DNA of 64,000 bases from Nostoc parmelioides FACHB-3921 (GCF_014696625.1 NZ_JACJQL010000015.1:62001-126000), one strand, 5' to 3'. Shown: positions 8,460 through 17,835, numbered from the stretch's first letter. Notes: a model not told the origin generated them from the letters alone. Numbers and translations: made by a program.

Positions 8460-9233
8460 ATGAAATATTGGCGTGAAACCATCGCAGTTACCAAACGTAT
8501 TTTAATTGAACTGTTACGCCGTAGACGCAGTTTGATTTTTTGGAGTATCTTCCCGATTTCGGTACTAACTTTGAGCGGTTTTATATTAGCAGAACGAGCG
8601 GAACTGCCGCTAGCTGATGCTTTTTCTTATGCTGCACCTTCAACTTTAGTCGGTGCTGCACTGTTCTTTAGTTGCTTGGGCGGTACTGTTTCTACTGTAG
8701 TAGCGGAAAGAGAACAACAAACCCTCAAACGTCTTTTTCTGTCTCCCTTGAGTGGTTTATCTTATTTTTTGGGGATTTTTCTGGCGCATAGTTGCATTGG
8801 TATTGGTCAGGCTTTATTAATTTATGCGGTCGCTGCTTTTTGGGGCGCAACTTTTAAAGGTTCAATTTTATTAGGATTGACCATTATTTTTCTGAGTATT
8901 GCTGCTTACGTTGGTTTAGGTTTTATTCTCGGTACACAATTAGCTAGGCGGATTGAAGATGTCAATTCTTTGGTAGCAGCTTTTGGCGTTCCTCTATTAA
9001 TTCTCGGTGGAGCATTTTTACCGACTGCATTGTTTCCTAAAACCTTGATCAATATAGCTAAATATAATCCCATTTATCACATGAATGAAGCTTTGGTTTC
9101 TGTATCTTCAAAAGGAGAATCAGTTGATAAAATAACCTCACACATTGTTTTTTTATTAGCATTCGCTATAGTAATGATTATTGGTGGCTGGTTATCTTAT
9201 CAACGAATGTTAATTGTAGAGAGAAGATTGTAA
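8460..9233 (+). CDS. ABC-2 type transporter permease
   Basis: About 257 residues with six hydrophobic helices in the ABC-2 arrangement: a first helix after the basic segment RRRRSLIFW, then helices near residues 60, 105, 140, 175 and 235. The motif VVAEREQQTLKRLFLSPLSG between helices 2 and 3 is typical of drug, antibiotic or polysaccharide export permeases. It would pair with the ATPase encoded 11 bp downstream. The frame runs back to a TTG at 8448; the ATG at 8460 is the more ordinary start. The exported substrate is unknown. The region in front (8327-8459) holds repeated CTTTTTACTTTTTACTTTTT units. Confidence 0.85.
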   Translation: MKYWRETIAVTKRILIELLRRRRSLIFWSIFPISVLTLSGFILAERAELPLADAFSYAAPSTLVGAALFFSCLGGTVSTVVAEREQQTLKRLFLSPLSGLSYFLGIFLAHSCIGIGQALLIYAVAAFWGATFKGSILLGLTIIFLSIAAYVGLGFILGTQLARRIEDVNSLVAAFGVPLLILGGAFLPTALFPKTLINIAKYNPIYHMNEALVSVSSKGESVDKITSHIVFLLAFAIVMIIGGWLSYQRMLIVERRL

Positions 9234-9244
9234 TTGAGTGAAAG

Positions 9245-10138
9245 ATGTTAAAAATTCATAATTTAAATAAATCCTATGGCGATCGTCACGTTCTTCAAGA
9301 TTTAACTCTCAATGTTATTAACGGTGAAATTTATGGTTTACTAGGTGCAAATGGCTCTGGTAAAACCACAACAATTAATATTATTTGTAATTTACTGAAA
9401 GCTGATAGCGGCAATATTCAACTCAATAATCAGGTTATTTCTGAATCAACCAAAAAATTAATTGGTATTGCCCCTCAAGAAAATCTTTTATATAAAACTT
9501 TGACTTGCGAAGAAAATCTCCAATTCTTTGCAGAAATTTATGGCTTAAGTAAAAAAAATATTCAGAAACAAATTAAAGAAATTTTAGCTGCTGTTAACTT
9601 ATCAGATAGAGCAAAAAGTCCGGTAGAAACTTTGAGTGGTGGGATGCAACGGCGATTAAATATTGCTGTAGCATTGGTACACCAGCCAAAACTGGTAATT
9701 CTTGATGAACCAACTACAGGTTTAGATATCGAAGCACGTTACGAAATTTGGGAATTGATTCGACAACTGAAATCTCAGGGAATTACAGTTTTACTCACCA
9801 CTCATTTATTAGATGAAGCAGAACGCTTATGTGCAAAAATTGGCATCCTTAAAAACGGACGAATTTTAGTAGAAGGTAGCTTAACTGAGTTACGTAATTT
9901 AATTCCAGCACAAGAGGTTTTATTATTGAAAACTCCACAAGAAAAAGAGGCGATCGCTCGCGCTCAAATCTATGGTTTTACCCATAGGTACTATGATAGA
10001 GAATTAGCTTTTTGGCTACCTGAATCATTGGAATTAAAAGAAATAATTTCTCGTTTTGAAGGCATAAATATTGATGCAATTTCTCGCCAGCCAGTGCGAC
10101 TAGAACATATTTATTTAGAATTAACTCAACAAGTTTAA
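9245..10138 (+). CDS. ABC transporter ATP-binding protein
   Basis: A 297-residue ATPase of the exporter type. Visible elements are Walker A GANGSGKTT near residue 36, the signature LSGGMQRRLNIA near residue 132, Walker B LVILDEPTTGLD near residue 151, and the switch histidine in LLTTHLLDEA. After about residue 225 there is a C-terminal domain with little signature, common in this family (DrrA/NodI-like). It lies 11 bp after the permease gene on the same strand and the two very likely form one transporter. Codon use and AT content are like its neighbours. The transported molecule cannot be inferred. Confidence 0.9.
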   Translation: MLKIHNLNKSYGDRHVLQDLTLNVINGEIYGLLGANGSGKTTTINIICNLLKADSGNIQLNNQVISESTKKLIGIAPQENLLYKTLTCEENLQFFAEIYGLSKKNIQKQIKEILAAVNLSDRAKSPVETLSGGMQRRLNIAVALVHQPKLVILDEPTTGLDIEARYEIWELIRQLKSQGITVLLTTHLLDEAERLCAKIGILKNGRILVEGSLTELRNLIPAQEVLLLKTPQEKEAIARAQIYGFTHRYYDRELAFWLPESLELKEIISRFEGINIDAISRQPVRLEHIYLELTQQV

Positions 10139-10210
10139 AATATCCGAAAACACCTTCTCTGCTTTTGTATAGATTGATGTAATAAACAATCAATATAAGT
10201 CAAAATATCT

Positions 10211-10771
10211 ATGAATAAGCGCTCATCCTTAGAAGGAATAATTATAATTTCTATATTAACAATCAGTAGTATTGCCTATCTAAGCAATCAATTCATTTTC
10301 AAAAATGCTGCAAAAAAGCAATTAGCAGTAGCACAAAAAAACTGGCTTAAACAGGGAATTTTACATTACAAAATTACTATTAATTATTTATCTCCCAATA
10401 AATGTCAGCAAGAAGTGGAGATTAAGAATGAAACAGTAGTTGCTATCAAGAAAAACACTTGTACGACTATACCTCCATTAACTATTACAGAGATGTTCAA
10501 GGAAATTGAACTTCTGGCAACAGGAAAAGAATGTGGGCCGAATGGATGTGCTTGTGATGGAACGATAGGAGTAGATGCTACCTATGATGATCAATTTGGA
10601 TACCCGCGCCGAGTTGCAATTAAATTACAACCAGAAAAACGTTGGTTACACTTCAATTCTTTGAGTGATATATATCCTGGAAGAAACTGCACATTAGTTG
10701 GCTATATCAATAAAAGAATTATTGTTCGTGATTTTACTCCCCTTGACAATGAAACATTTATACCAAATTAA
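10211..10771 (+). CDS. DUF6174 family exported or membrane-anchored protein
   Basis: The 186-residue product starts with one hydrophobic helix (about residues 9-27) that could be an uncleaved signal anchor. The remainder fits the DUF6174 pattern: W-x-L near residue 46, HYKITINYL, then a cysteine-bearing strand region (NKCQQEV, NTCTTIPP), CGPNGCACDGT near residue 115, and YDDQFGYPRRV. The cysteine pattern suggests disulphides outside the cytoplasm. It follows the ABC ATPase by 72 bp on the same strand and may be co-transcribed. No function is known for the family. Confidence 0.65.
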   Translation: MNKRSSLEGIIIISILTISSIAYLSNQFIFKNAAKKQLAVAQKNWLKQGILHYKITINYLSPNKCQQEVEIKNETVVAIKKNTCTTIPPLTITEMFKEIELLATGKECGPNGCACDGTIGVDATYDDQFGYPRRVAIKLQPEKRWLHFNSLSDIYPGRNCTLVGYINKRIIVRDFTPLDNETFIPN

Positions 10772-10796
10772 TATGAAGCTACGCCAAATAAATGAT

Positions 10797-10824
10797 GTAG
10801 AGACGTTGCATGGAACGTTTCTAC
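10797..10824. repeat. Palindromic GTAGAGACGTT hairpin repeat
   Basis: GTAGAGACGTT and AACGTTTCTAC form an 11-bp stem with one G-T pair around a 6-nt loop. This hairpin is a common dispersed repeat in Nostoc-type genomes. The words GCTACGCCA at 10779 and 10851 repeat on either side of it. Confidence 0.6.
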
Positions 10825-10899
10825 AGTACAGAATAAATTGTATCTATGGCTACGCCAGACAAGCTACATCAAGCAACGGTATTACACAATGAGAAAATA

Positions 10900-12111
10900 A
10901 TGCCAAATCTGCTCCCGTCTATCAAAGAAGTCTTCTCCATTGTGGGGATACTTTTGAGTTTTATTGGTCTTTTCTTGAGCATCTGGATTATAATTCCAGC
11001 ACCCATTTACCCTTTACTGCCTCTAGGGGTGGGAGCGCCAGAAGTCTGTCATTGGTTACTGTTGTTCAATGCTACGGCTTTTGCCTTCTTACTGTTTAGA
11101 TTACCTGGTAACCTACTACAATACGTTGCTTTAAGTATTAGTGTAGTTGGAATTATTCTCAGTATAACGCCACTACTGCAAATACCAACTACGCAACAGC
11201 AGATGCAGTTAGCAATGGAGAAACAATTAGGTAAAGACTACCTCAAACCAATTCTAGAACAAAAATATTTTGGGCGATCGCATCCTTTTAATATCATAGA
11301 TGTGTTTAAAGGTATTCACATAGATGATGTACGTTACACACCTAACATCGAATTTGCATCACCCGATGGAATATCGTTGCGTCTCAACATCTACCGTCCT
11401 CCCCAAGTTGGCAAATACCCCGGAATCGTCGTCATTCACGGCGGAGGTTGGCAAAGTGGGAGTCCGGAAAGTAACGCCGATTTCAGTCGATATATAGCCG
11501 CTAGAGGCTATACAGTCTTTGCCATTACTTACCGCTATGCACCCGCTTACAAATTTCCAGCCCAACTTAATGATGTCCGCAGCGCCTTAACTTTTATCCA
11601 GCAACGCGCCACCGAGTATGAAACAGATATTAACCGTATCGCCATACTTGGACGTTCCGCCGGTGGACAGTTAGCAATGTTAACTGCTTATCAGCAAAAC
11701 GCTTTACCCATTCGTGCAGTCGTTAGTTATTATGCTCCATCTAACCTAGCAAAAGGTTATCGAGAACCACCTACACCAGACCCCTTAAATGTAAGATCAG
11801 TACTTGAAGCTTTTTTAGGTGGTACACCAGACCAAGTCCCAGACCAGTATATTAAAGCTTCCCCAATTAATTATGTTAACCGTCCACTGCCACCGACTTT
11901 GTTAATTCATGGTGGTCGTGATCACATCATCCAAATCATTTTCCCTAGAACTTTGTTTCAGTCTTTGCAAAATAGTGGTAATAAGGCGATTTTATTAGAA
12001 ATTCCTTGGGCAGAACACGCTTTTGACTATATATTCAATGGAGCAAGTAATCAGTTAGCCCTCTACCACACCGAGCGTTTTTTAGCTTGGGCATTGCAAG
12101 AAAAAGTATGA
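10900..12111 (+). CDS. Membrane-anchored alpha/beta hydrolase (esterase-like)
   Basis: Two or three N-terminal hydrophobic helices (about the first 95 residues) precede an alpha/beta hydrolase domain. The oxyanion motif is VVIHGGGWQSG, the nucleophile elbow is GRSAGGQ, and the late catalytic acid and histidine are suggested by HGGRDH and WAEHAFD. HGGGW plus GxSxG indicates the hormone-sensitive-lipase or carboxylesterase type. The frame is open to an ATG at 10846, but that ATG lies in a GCTACGCCA repeat next to a hairpin element, so the ATG at 10900 (MPNLLPS) is preferred. Substrate is unknown. It is the last gene of a rightward run. Confidence 0.75.
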   Translation: MPNLLPSIKEVFSIVGILLSFIGLFLSIWIIIPAPIYPLLPLGVGAPEVCHWLLLFNATAFAFLLFRLPGNLLQYVALSISVVGIILSITPLLQIPTTQQQMQLAMEKQLGKDYLKPILEQKYFGRSHPFNIIDVFKGIHIDDVRYTPNIEFASPDGISLRLNIYRPPQVGKYPGIVVIHGGGWQSGSPESNADFSRYIAARGYTVFAITYRYAPAYKFPAQLNDVRSALTFIQQRATEYETDINRIAILGRSAGGQLAMLTAYQQNALPIRAVVSYYAPSNLAKGYREPPTPDPLNVRSVLEAFLGGTPDQVPDQYIKASPINYVNRPLPPTLLIHGGRDHIIQIIFPRTLFQSLQNSGNKAILLEIPWAEHAFDYIFNGASNQLALYHTERFLAWALQEKV

Positions 12112-12318
12112 AGTTAATTGCTTACCATCTGGTTTGTCTAGGTAGTAATTTGAAGTATCCATAATTTCTTGAAGACTTTGTAATCATAAACAGCCCAATT
12201 GCTCAGTTGGTTGTTTAATCTATATATAAGCAATACTTGTAAATACCTGCTTGTAGTCACTAATTAAATCGGGTGACATGAGCATTTATATCAAAATTGG
12301 CTACGAGGTAATCTTAAA

Positions 12319-12705
12319 ATGCCAAAATGGAAGGTAGTAACAGAATTTTCATTTAATAGCGCTCACTACATTAAAGATTACAATGGCCCTTGTGGGCGGA
12401 TGCACGGACATAATTATCAAGTCCGCATTGAAGCAACATCAACACAACTACATTCTTCTCAATATTGTCCGCATCCTGTAATGGTAGCTGATTTCCGCAC
12501 CTTACGTTGGGCTAAACAAGATGTGACAAAAGGAGGGCTTGATCACGGTATTTTAAATGAAGCGATGCCTCCTGAGTATGAAACAACTGCTGAGATGATT
12601 GCTAAGTATATCTATGATGAAACGAAAAAACGAGTACCACCAGATGTACAACTAAAAGTTCACGTTTCGGAAACACCTAATAGTTGGGTAGAATACGAAG
12701 ACTAA
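12319..12705 (+). CDS. queD: 6-carboxy-5,6,7,8-tetrahydropterin synthase (QueD)
   Basis: A 128-residue member of the PTPS/QueD family. Zinc ligands are the histidine in FNSAHYI and the pair in MHGHNY; the catalytic cysteine appears in CGRMHGHNY, the arrangement typical of QueD rather than animal PTPS. DHGILNE and VSETPNSW carry the remaining conserved His and Glu. The enzyme converts dihydroneopterin triphosphate to a carboxytetrahydropterin on the route to queuosine. Length matches the family. A hairpin terminator follows the stop. No other que gene is in the window. Confidence 0.88.
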   Translation: MPKWKVVTEFSFNSAHYIKDYNGPCGRMHGHNYQVRIEATSTQLHSSQYCPHPVMVADFRTLRWAKQDVTKGGLDHGILNEAMPPEYETTAEMIAKYIYDETKKRVPPDVQLKVHVSETPNSWVEYED

Positions 12706-12723
12706 AATTAAATTGTTTATGAA

Positions 12724-12748
12724 AGTGCATTATGACTCGTAATGCACT
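12724..12748 (+). terminator. Terminator after queD
   Basis: AGTGCATTA and TAATGCACT form a perfect 9-bp stem with a 7-nt loop, followed by an AT-rich stretch (CTATTATTTATTT), 19 bases after the queD stop codon. Confidence 0.65.
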
Positions 12749-13139
12749 CTATTATTTATTTGCGAGTTATTTTTAATAGTAGATAATATCCCTAATTATG
12801 ATAATATCTCTTCAGATGCAAAATACCATATACATTAATATCTAATTCGTTAAAATTCATTGATTAACTATTAAATGATTTAACAAAATTTTATAATTAG
12901 TATTTTCTAGGCACTCATCGGTTAATTGTGAGTATTAATTACTAGACTAAAATATTTAGAAAAAATTAACTTATGTAAAGCCTGACATATAGCAAGTCAA
13001 TTCTTAAACTTAATCAAGTTATAAATCGCTATGTGAAGTTTTTAATAATACTTGTCTCAGCTTGTAGGTTAATGTCGTGATCTACTGCTGTAATTGTGTA
13101 ATGTGAAAGTAACTAAGCTCATGATTAAATTGAGGTCTG
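12749..13139. other. AT-rich intergenic region
   Basis: About 390 bp without a credible ORF between queD and the small conserved gene. It is AT-rich. I see no repeat array or structured RNA in it. Confidence 0.4.
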
Positions 13140-13358
13140 ATGACTCCTAAAATTCTGCGTCAGCTTTGGTCTGTAGTTGAAAACTCGCAAACGAAGACCC
13201 TCTTGCAGATGGACGATGCTAGCTTGGTGCAATGGTTGGTACACCAGACAACAACACAAGCGTTGTTAGAACCCAACGAAACTGATTTCTTGGTTGACTA
13301 TATTCAATCTCGGCTAGCACTAATACGCGATCTTGCTTATGAGCGCCAATATTCATAG
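13140..13358 (+). CDS. Small conserved hypothetical protein
   Basis: A 72-residue protein that looks soluble and helical. The start is an ATG with no clear ribosome-binding site. LRQLWSVVENSQTKTLL and the NETDFLVDYIQSRL segment have the composition of a real protein, and I recall similar short proteins among cyanobacteria, but no domain is recognised. It converges on ribD, 63 bp apart. Function unknown. Confidence 0.6.
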   Translation: MTPKILRQLWSVVENSQTKTLLQMDDASLVQWLVHQTTTQALLEPNETDFLVDYIQSRLALIRDLAYERQYS

Positions 13359-13421
13359 TTCTAATTCCACGATAAATTAGTCCATAGTCAATGGCGATCG
13401 CTATTGGCTATGAACTACCAT

Positions 13422-14612
13422 TTATGGGTTTAGTGAGGGCAAATAACCTTCTACTAAGCAATCAGAACCCACCACACGCCAACGCACTCGTTCTAGAATT
13501 AGAGCCTCTGTCATGGTATCAAAGCCCAAGTCACCCACAGGCGTAGGTGCATGGCTACCACCAATGATTTTAGGAGCGATAAAGGCCAGAATTTTCTGTA
13601 CAGCACCTTGAGCGATCGCACTAGCAGCCAAAGTCCCACCACACTCCCACAACACGCTACAAAAACCGCGATCGTATAAGTGAGACATAACAGTTTTTGG
13701 TGTCAGCGATGCTAATTCTACTATCTCCACTCCCTTTTGCTGCAAAAGTTTTTGGAAATCTGGGTTAGCACCTACTTGAGTCAATACTAAAGTTGGAGCC
13801 TCGGCTGTTTCCCAAAGATGAGCATCCACTGGCAAATCTAGCTGACGACTCATCACCACCCGCAAAGGATTATGTACCCCTTCTTGGTGACTCGTTAAGT
13901 AAGGATTATCTCGTCGTACCGTATTCCCACCAACAATTACCGCATCACAAGCAGCCCGCAATTGATGAACTTCGCCACGAGCTGATGGATTTGTCACCCA
14001 AGCACTGTGACCAGAGGTAGTGGCTATCTTGCCATCCAATGTCATGGCATATTTCAAAATACCCAAAGGTTTTTTGTGAACAATCCGATGCACAAAGCCT
14101 TCATTCAATTGCTGACAGGCTGCCATTTCCACACCCACCAACACCTCCACCCCAGCCCCGCGTAACCGTTCAATCCCACCACCACCTACCAGTGGATTCG
14201 GGTCAACCATACCCACCACCACCTTCGCTACACCAGCAGCAATCAATGCTTCCGAACAAGGGGGGGTACGTCCGTAATGATTACAAGGTTCCAAATTAAC
14301 GTATACAGTAGCACCACGAGCCAGTTCTCCTGCTGCCCTGAGAGCAAAAACTTCTGCATGAGGCTCACCTGCACGGGGATGAAACCCTTCACCCACAATT
14401 TCCCCGTCTTTCACAACAACTGCCCCTACTAACGGGTTAGGCGAAGTACGTCCTAAAGCTCGACGCGCCAGTTCTAAACACCGTTGCATCATACGGACAT
14501 CAAAATCATTTCCTACCCTCTGTGGCGCTGATGGCTGTATTGAGGATTCGTGTTGCTGAATGTTGTTGGGTTGGGATGCACCTGCTTGAGCGATCACTGG
14601 AAATTTATCCAT
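13422..14612 (-). CDS. ribD: Bifunctional riboflavin biosynthesis deaminase/reductase RibD
   Basis: The protein performs two consecutive steps of riboflavin synthesis. The N-terminal deaminase domain (about residues 40-160) has the zinc motif HAEVFAL and PCNHYGRTPPC. The C-terminal reductase domain (about 180-395) has YAMTLDGKIAT and the NADPH-binding region around VGGNTVRRDNP. At 396 residues it carries about 38 extra N-terminal residues of low conservation before VRMMQRCLELARRALG; an internal ATG near residue 41 could be the true start. It stands alone, with no other rib gene in the window. Confidence 0.92.
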   Translation of the reverse strand: MDKFPVIAQAGASQPNNIQQHESSIQPSAPQRVGNDFDVRMMQRCLELARRALGRTSPNPLVGAVVVKDGEIVGEGFHPRAGEPHAEVFALRAAGELARGATVYVNLEPCNHYGRTPPCSEALIAAGVAKVVVGMVDPNPLVGGGGIERLRGAGVEVLVGVEMAACQQLNEGFVHRIVHKKPLGILKYAMTLDGKIATTSGHSAWVTNPSARGEVHQLRAACDAVIVGGNTVRRDNPYLTSHQEGVHNPLRVVMSRQLDLPVDAHLWETAEAPTLVLTQVGANPDFQKLLQQKGVEIVELASLTPKTVMSHLYDRGFCSVLWECGGTLAASAIAQGAVQKILAFIAPKIIGGSHAPTPVGDLGFDTMTEALILERVRWRVVGSDCLVEGYLPSLNP

Positions 14613-14814
14613 AACTTTGGGAATTACTGTAAATATTCTGCACTTTATAATGCTTTTATGGTGATATTTAAACAGTAATATCCCTTCGCGGGTTGTTTAT
14701 CTGCGCCTTCTCCTATGCCTACCAAAGACCTGTATCAGGATGCAGTAAAAAATTCATTTTTGTAGATACTGAACAGGAGCAAATCGTGCAATGGATAAAT
14801 TAAGCCTGCTTTAG

Positions 14815-14903
14815 GGGCTGTTAACTGTTAACTGTTGACCGTTGACTGTCAATAGTTAACAGCCCTGATTAGTAGTTATACAATTTACCCGCCCATTAGC
14901 TTA
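14815..14903 (+). repeat. Dispersed hairpin repeat, copy 1
   Basis: GGGCTGTTAACT (14815-14826) and AGTTAACAGCCC (14854-14865) form a 12-bp stem with TTGACTG-type heptamers in the loop. The tail AGCCCTGATTAGTAGTTATA continues to about 14903 and ends AGCTTA. The same hairpin and tail occur in the same orientation at 19178-19257. Confidence 0.65.
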
Positions 14904-14907
14904 ACTA

Positions 14908-15510
14908 CTAACTTTCCAACATCTTCATTCTTTGCCACCAACTATTGAGTGGATAATACAGCACAGGGGCCCAAAGACTGCTGAGAATAGCAGAAGCTAA
15001 GGTGACACGTTGATAATATGCCCAAATGTATTCTGTTTGGCGATCGCCTGCTAAAGTCAACAACAGTGCAAAAAACGTTTCTGCCAAAATTGCCATCCCA
15101 AAGACAATTAAGGCAATAGAAATAAAATCTTCTTGGATAAAACGCTGCTTTTGTAATAATCCAGTCAAAAAGCCTACTAACCCTAAAGTGATGGCATGGG
15201 ACGGATGAGGGGATGTAATAGCATCTTGCAGCAGCCCTAACACAATACCAGCAAAAGTTCCCGCCCATACTGAACGCTTGACACTCCAAGCTACCACCCA
15301 AATTAACAGCCAATTAGGGCCAATCCCCAATAATTCCATACCTGGTAAGCGGGTTGGCAATAATAACAAACATAACAATACCGAACCAATCGTTACTCCC
15401 CAATCAAATAGGTGAAGTAAACCCGGATGCCAACGCGACAAAGGCATACGCCGGACGCTGAATCTTCGCGCCGGCGATTTTGATTTACCATTAAATGAAG
15501 GTGTCTTCAT
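14908..15510 (-). CDS. mreD: Rod shape-determining protein MreD
   Basis: A 200-residue integral membrane protein with about five to six hydrophobic helices starting near residue 35. It is the third gene of the mreB-mreC-mreD order on the reverse strand. MreD links the MreB filament and MreC to peptidoglycan synthases. The N-terminus is basic (KSKSPARRFSVRR). The sequence itself is poorly conserved in this family, so the call rests on topology, length and its position 24 bp behind mreC. Confidence 0.85.
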   Translation of the reverse strand: MKTPSFNGKSKSPARRFSVRRMPLSRWHPGLLHLFDWGVTIGSVLLCLLLLPTRLPGMELLGIGPNWLLIWVVAWSVKRSVWAGTFAGIVLGLLQDAITSPHPSHAITLGLVGFLTGLLQKQRFIQEDFISIALIVFGMAILAETFFALLLTLAGDRQTEYIWAYYQRVTLASAILSSLWAPVLYYPLNSWWQRMKMLES

Positions 15511-15534
15511 TGTTTTGAGAGATTTCCAGAAAAT

Positions 15535-16356
15535 CTAGTTGGACTTTTGTTGCTGTGAGTTATTGGATTGTTGATTTTCCAAATCTGGGCTTGTCACCTT
15601 GGGATATACAGCCACCCAATCTAATGAACTGAGCGCTGGAAAAAGTTCAATTTTGGCGATTGATGCTGGTAATTTCTTTAAGTCCAGTGATTTAATTCTG
15701 CCCACTGCCAAACCAGAAGGGAATCTTTGGCTATAGGTGGACGTAGAAACTAAATCTCCCACTTTCACATTTGGCACTTTTTCGTAAAATTCCAACACAG
15801 CCTCCGAAGAAGAATCCCCCCGCAGAACACCTTTGGCTGAAGTCCGGCTGATAGTCACACCTACTTGACTTTTGAGGTCACTAATTAACAATATACGGCT
15901 GGTGTTAGGTGTAACACTGTCCACGAGACCAACTAATCCCCCCTCAGCTTTGACAATATAACCTGCTTTAATCCCAGCATTAGCACCGCGATTAATAGTT
16001 ACTTGTTGCCACCAATGGTCGGCACTGCGTCCTATCACCCTTGCCGGTACTGGACGTGATGTTAGTGGTTCGTTTTGAACGTAACCTAACAAATCTGTGA
16101 GTTTTTTGTTTTGACTTTCTAATTCGGTAATGCGTGTTTGCATCTCCAAGAATTGAGCTTTCTTGAGACGTTCTTCCTGACGTTCCTCTAGGCTTGGGCC
16201 TGTCTGCAACATTTGCAAAGGACGGGTGATTACTTGGTATGCTTCCACTAAAAACCCGCCTTGAGTCTGACGCAACACCCAAGCACTGCCAACTGCTAAC
16301 CCTAATAAACCAACTTGTAAGGCTTTGCGATCCCACCAACGACGTACAGTAACCAT
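15535..16356 (-). CDS. mreC: Rod shape-determining protein MreC
   Basis: A 273-residue protein with a single N-terminal membrane helix (about residues 12-30), a coiled-coil segment (about 55-90: KAQFLEMQTRITELESQNKK) and a periplasmic beta domain with the MreC signatures NRGANAGIKAGYIV and GLVGLVDSVTPNTSRI. The C-terminal tail is rich in Gln and Asn. MreC is the periplasmic scaffold of the cell-elongation complex. Start at the ATG 16356. It lies between mreB and mreD in an operon-like order. Confidence 0.93.
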   Translation of the reverse strand: MVTVRRWWDRKALQVGLLGLAVGSAWVLRQTQGGFLVEAYQVITRPLQMLQTGPSLEERQEERLKKAQFLEMQTRITELESQNKKLTDLLGYVQNEPLTSRPVPARVIGRSADHWWQQVTINRGANAGIKAGYIVKAEGGLVGLVDSVTPNTSRILLISDLKSQVGVTISRTSAKGVLRGDSSSEAVLEFYEKVPNVKVGDLVSTSTYSQRFPSGLAVGRIKSLDLKKLPASIAKIELFPALSSLDWVAVYPKVTSPDLENQQSNNSQQQKSN

Positions 16357-16451
16357 TTATACCTATTCTTTGATTGAGAAGATACTGGATTCTATTTATA
16401 TAAAACCCAAATCACAGCCAAATAGAACCCAATATCTAAATATTTTTTTCG

Positions 16452-17501
16452 CTACATATTTCGAGAACGTCCACTAAAAACTCTTTCTAGCTGTTTGAAG
16501 TTTTCTAACACACGACCTGTTCCCAGTACAACACAGCTGAGAGGATCAGCCGCGATGTGAGTGACAATTCCTGTTTCGTGGCTAATTAGGGTATCAATAC
16601 CTTTGAGTAAAGCACCACCACCAGCCAGCATGATACCTCGATCAATAATGTCGGCAGCCAGCTCAGGAGGTGTACGTTCTAATGTCCGCTTCACCGCTTC
16701 CACGATCACAGATAATGGTTCCAGCATACTCTCACGAATTTCTGGCCTTTTAATAGTGACAGTTCTTGGTAAACCTGATAGCAGGTGTAAACCTCGGACT
16801 TCCATCATCACATCGTCATCATCATGGGTAGGATAGGCGGAACCCATACGAATTTTAATATCCTCGGCAGTACGTTCTCCAATCACTAGGTTATGAACTT
16901 TCTTCATATACATGATGATGGACTCTGTTAATTCATCCCCAGCAATACGTACTGATTCGCTAATTACAGTACCTTGCAGACTCAACACAGCAACTTCAGT
17001 AGTTCCCCCACCAATATCGATAATCATGTTACCAGTGGGTTCCGCAACGGGTAATCCCGCACCGATCGCAGCTGCTACTGGCTCATCAATTAGATATACT
17101 TCATCTGGCCTAGCGCCGGCTTGAACCGCCGCATCCATCACAGCTCGTCTTTCCACCCCCGTGACACCACTGGGAATACCAATGACAATCCGAGGTTTTA
17201 TTAATGACCTACCATCATTGACCCTTTGAATAAAGCTTTTCAGCATGAGTTCAGCCGTATCAAAGTCAGCAATCACCCCATCGCGCAAAGGTCGCAGGGC
17301 AATCACATTTCCCGGTGTCCGACCGAGCATTTTTTTAGCTTCTTCTCCAACTGCCAAAGCTACCTTTTCATTTTGATCAATAGCTACTACAGAAGGTTCT
17401 TGCAGTACAATACCTTTACCAGACACATAAACGAGGGTATTTGCTGTACCGAGGTCGATACCCATATCCCACGATGAGCGAAAGTTCCTAAAAAGCCCCA
17501 C
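16452..17501 (-). CDS. mreB: Rod shape-determining actin homologue MreB
   Basis: A 349-residue actin-fold ATPase. Phosphate 1 is MGIDLGTANTLVY at the N-terminus, phosphate 2 is IIDIGGGTTEVAVLSL near residue 165, and the adenosine motif is IMLAGGGALLKG near residue 290. MreB filaments on the inner face of the membrane direct wall synthesis. Length matches the family. The start is a GTG at 17501 (MGLFRNF). It heads the mreBCD cluster. A LexA-box match and the divergent ssb gene lie upstream. Confidence 0.96.
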   Translation of the reverse strand: MGLFRNFRSSWDMGIDLGTANTLVYVSGKGIVLQEPSVVAIDQNEKVALAVGEEAKKMLGRTPGNVIALRPLRDGVIADFDTAELMLKSFIQRVNDGRSLIKPRIVIGIPSGVTGVERRAVMDAAVQAGARPDEVYLIDEPVAAAIGAGLPVAEPTGNMIIDIGGGTTEVAVLSLQGTVISESVRIAGDELTESIIMYMKKVHNLVIGERTAEDIKIRMGSAYPTHDDDDVMMEVRGLHLLSGLPRTVTIKRPEIRESMLEPLSVIVEAVKRTLERTPPELAADIIDRGIMLAGGGALLKGIDTLISHETGIVTHIAADPLSCVVLGTGRVLENFKQLERVFSGRSRNM

Positions 17502-17807
17502 GCGTCTCTACGCCCCCTATTTCTGACATTTTATAGACTACAACTGTTAATGCAAATCGTGCTGGATTTTATTACGATTTTGAGCCTGAGTCTAGCCAAA
17601 TAGGCTATATGTCGATAACTTTCGGCCATTTTTCCTCAGTCTCAAACATCCACGGTATTGATATTCTCTGACTAATTCAGTATACCCGTATAGTTTTTCA
17701 ATTTTGTCAAGTAATTTTGCATATTTTTATACTGTAAATTTATTGCTAAGTTTCTAACACATTTTCAATCGGGTCACAATTAGTTATGATTAAAGTCAAA
17801 ATAAATA
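17502..17807. other. Divergent promoter region, mreB and ssb
   Basis: About 300 bp between the mreB and ssb starts, without ORFs. It must carry both promoters. Apart from the LexA-box match next to ssb I see no element I can name. Confidence 0.4.
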
Positions 17808-17821
17808 AGTACTTATGTACT
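17808..17821 (+). promoter_or_regulatory. LexA (SOS) box in front of ssb
   Basis: AGTACTTATGTACT matches the published cyanobacterial LexA consensus RGTACNNNDGTWCB at every defined position. It ends 14 bases before the ssb start codon, where a bound repressor would block transcription. The match is seen in the sequence; the binding is inferred. Confidence 0.75.
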
Positions 17822-17835
17822 AAAGGGTAAAGCAG

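Noticed and set aside
12112..12318. A preQ1 or other riboswitch before queD
   Set aside because: I looked for a compact hairpin with an A-rich tail next to the start and did not find a convincing one.
15992..16339. 115-codon reverse ORF inside mreC
   Set aside because: Overlaps mreC in another frame; mreC is clearly the real gene.
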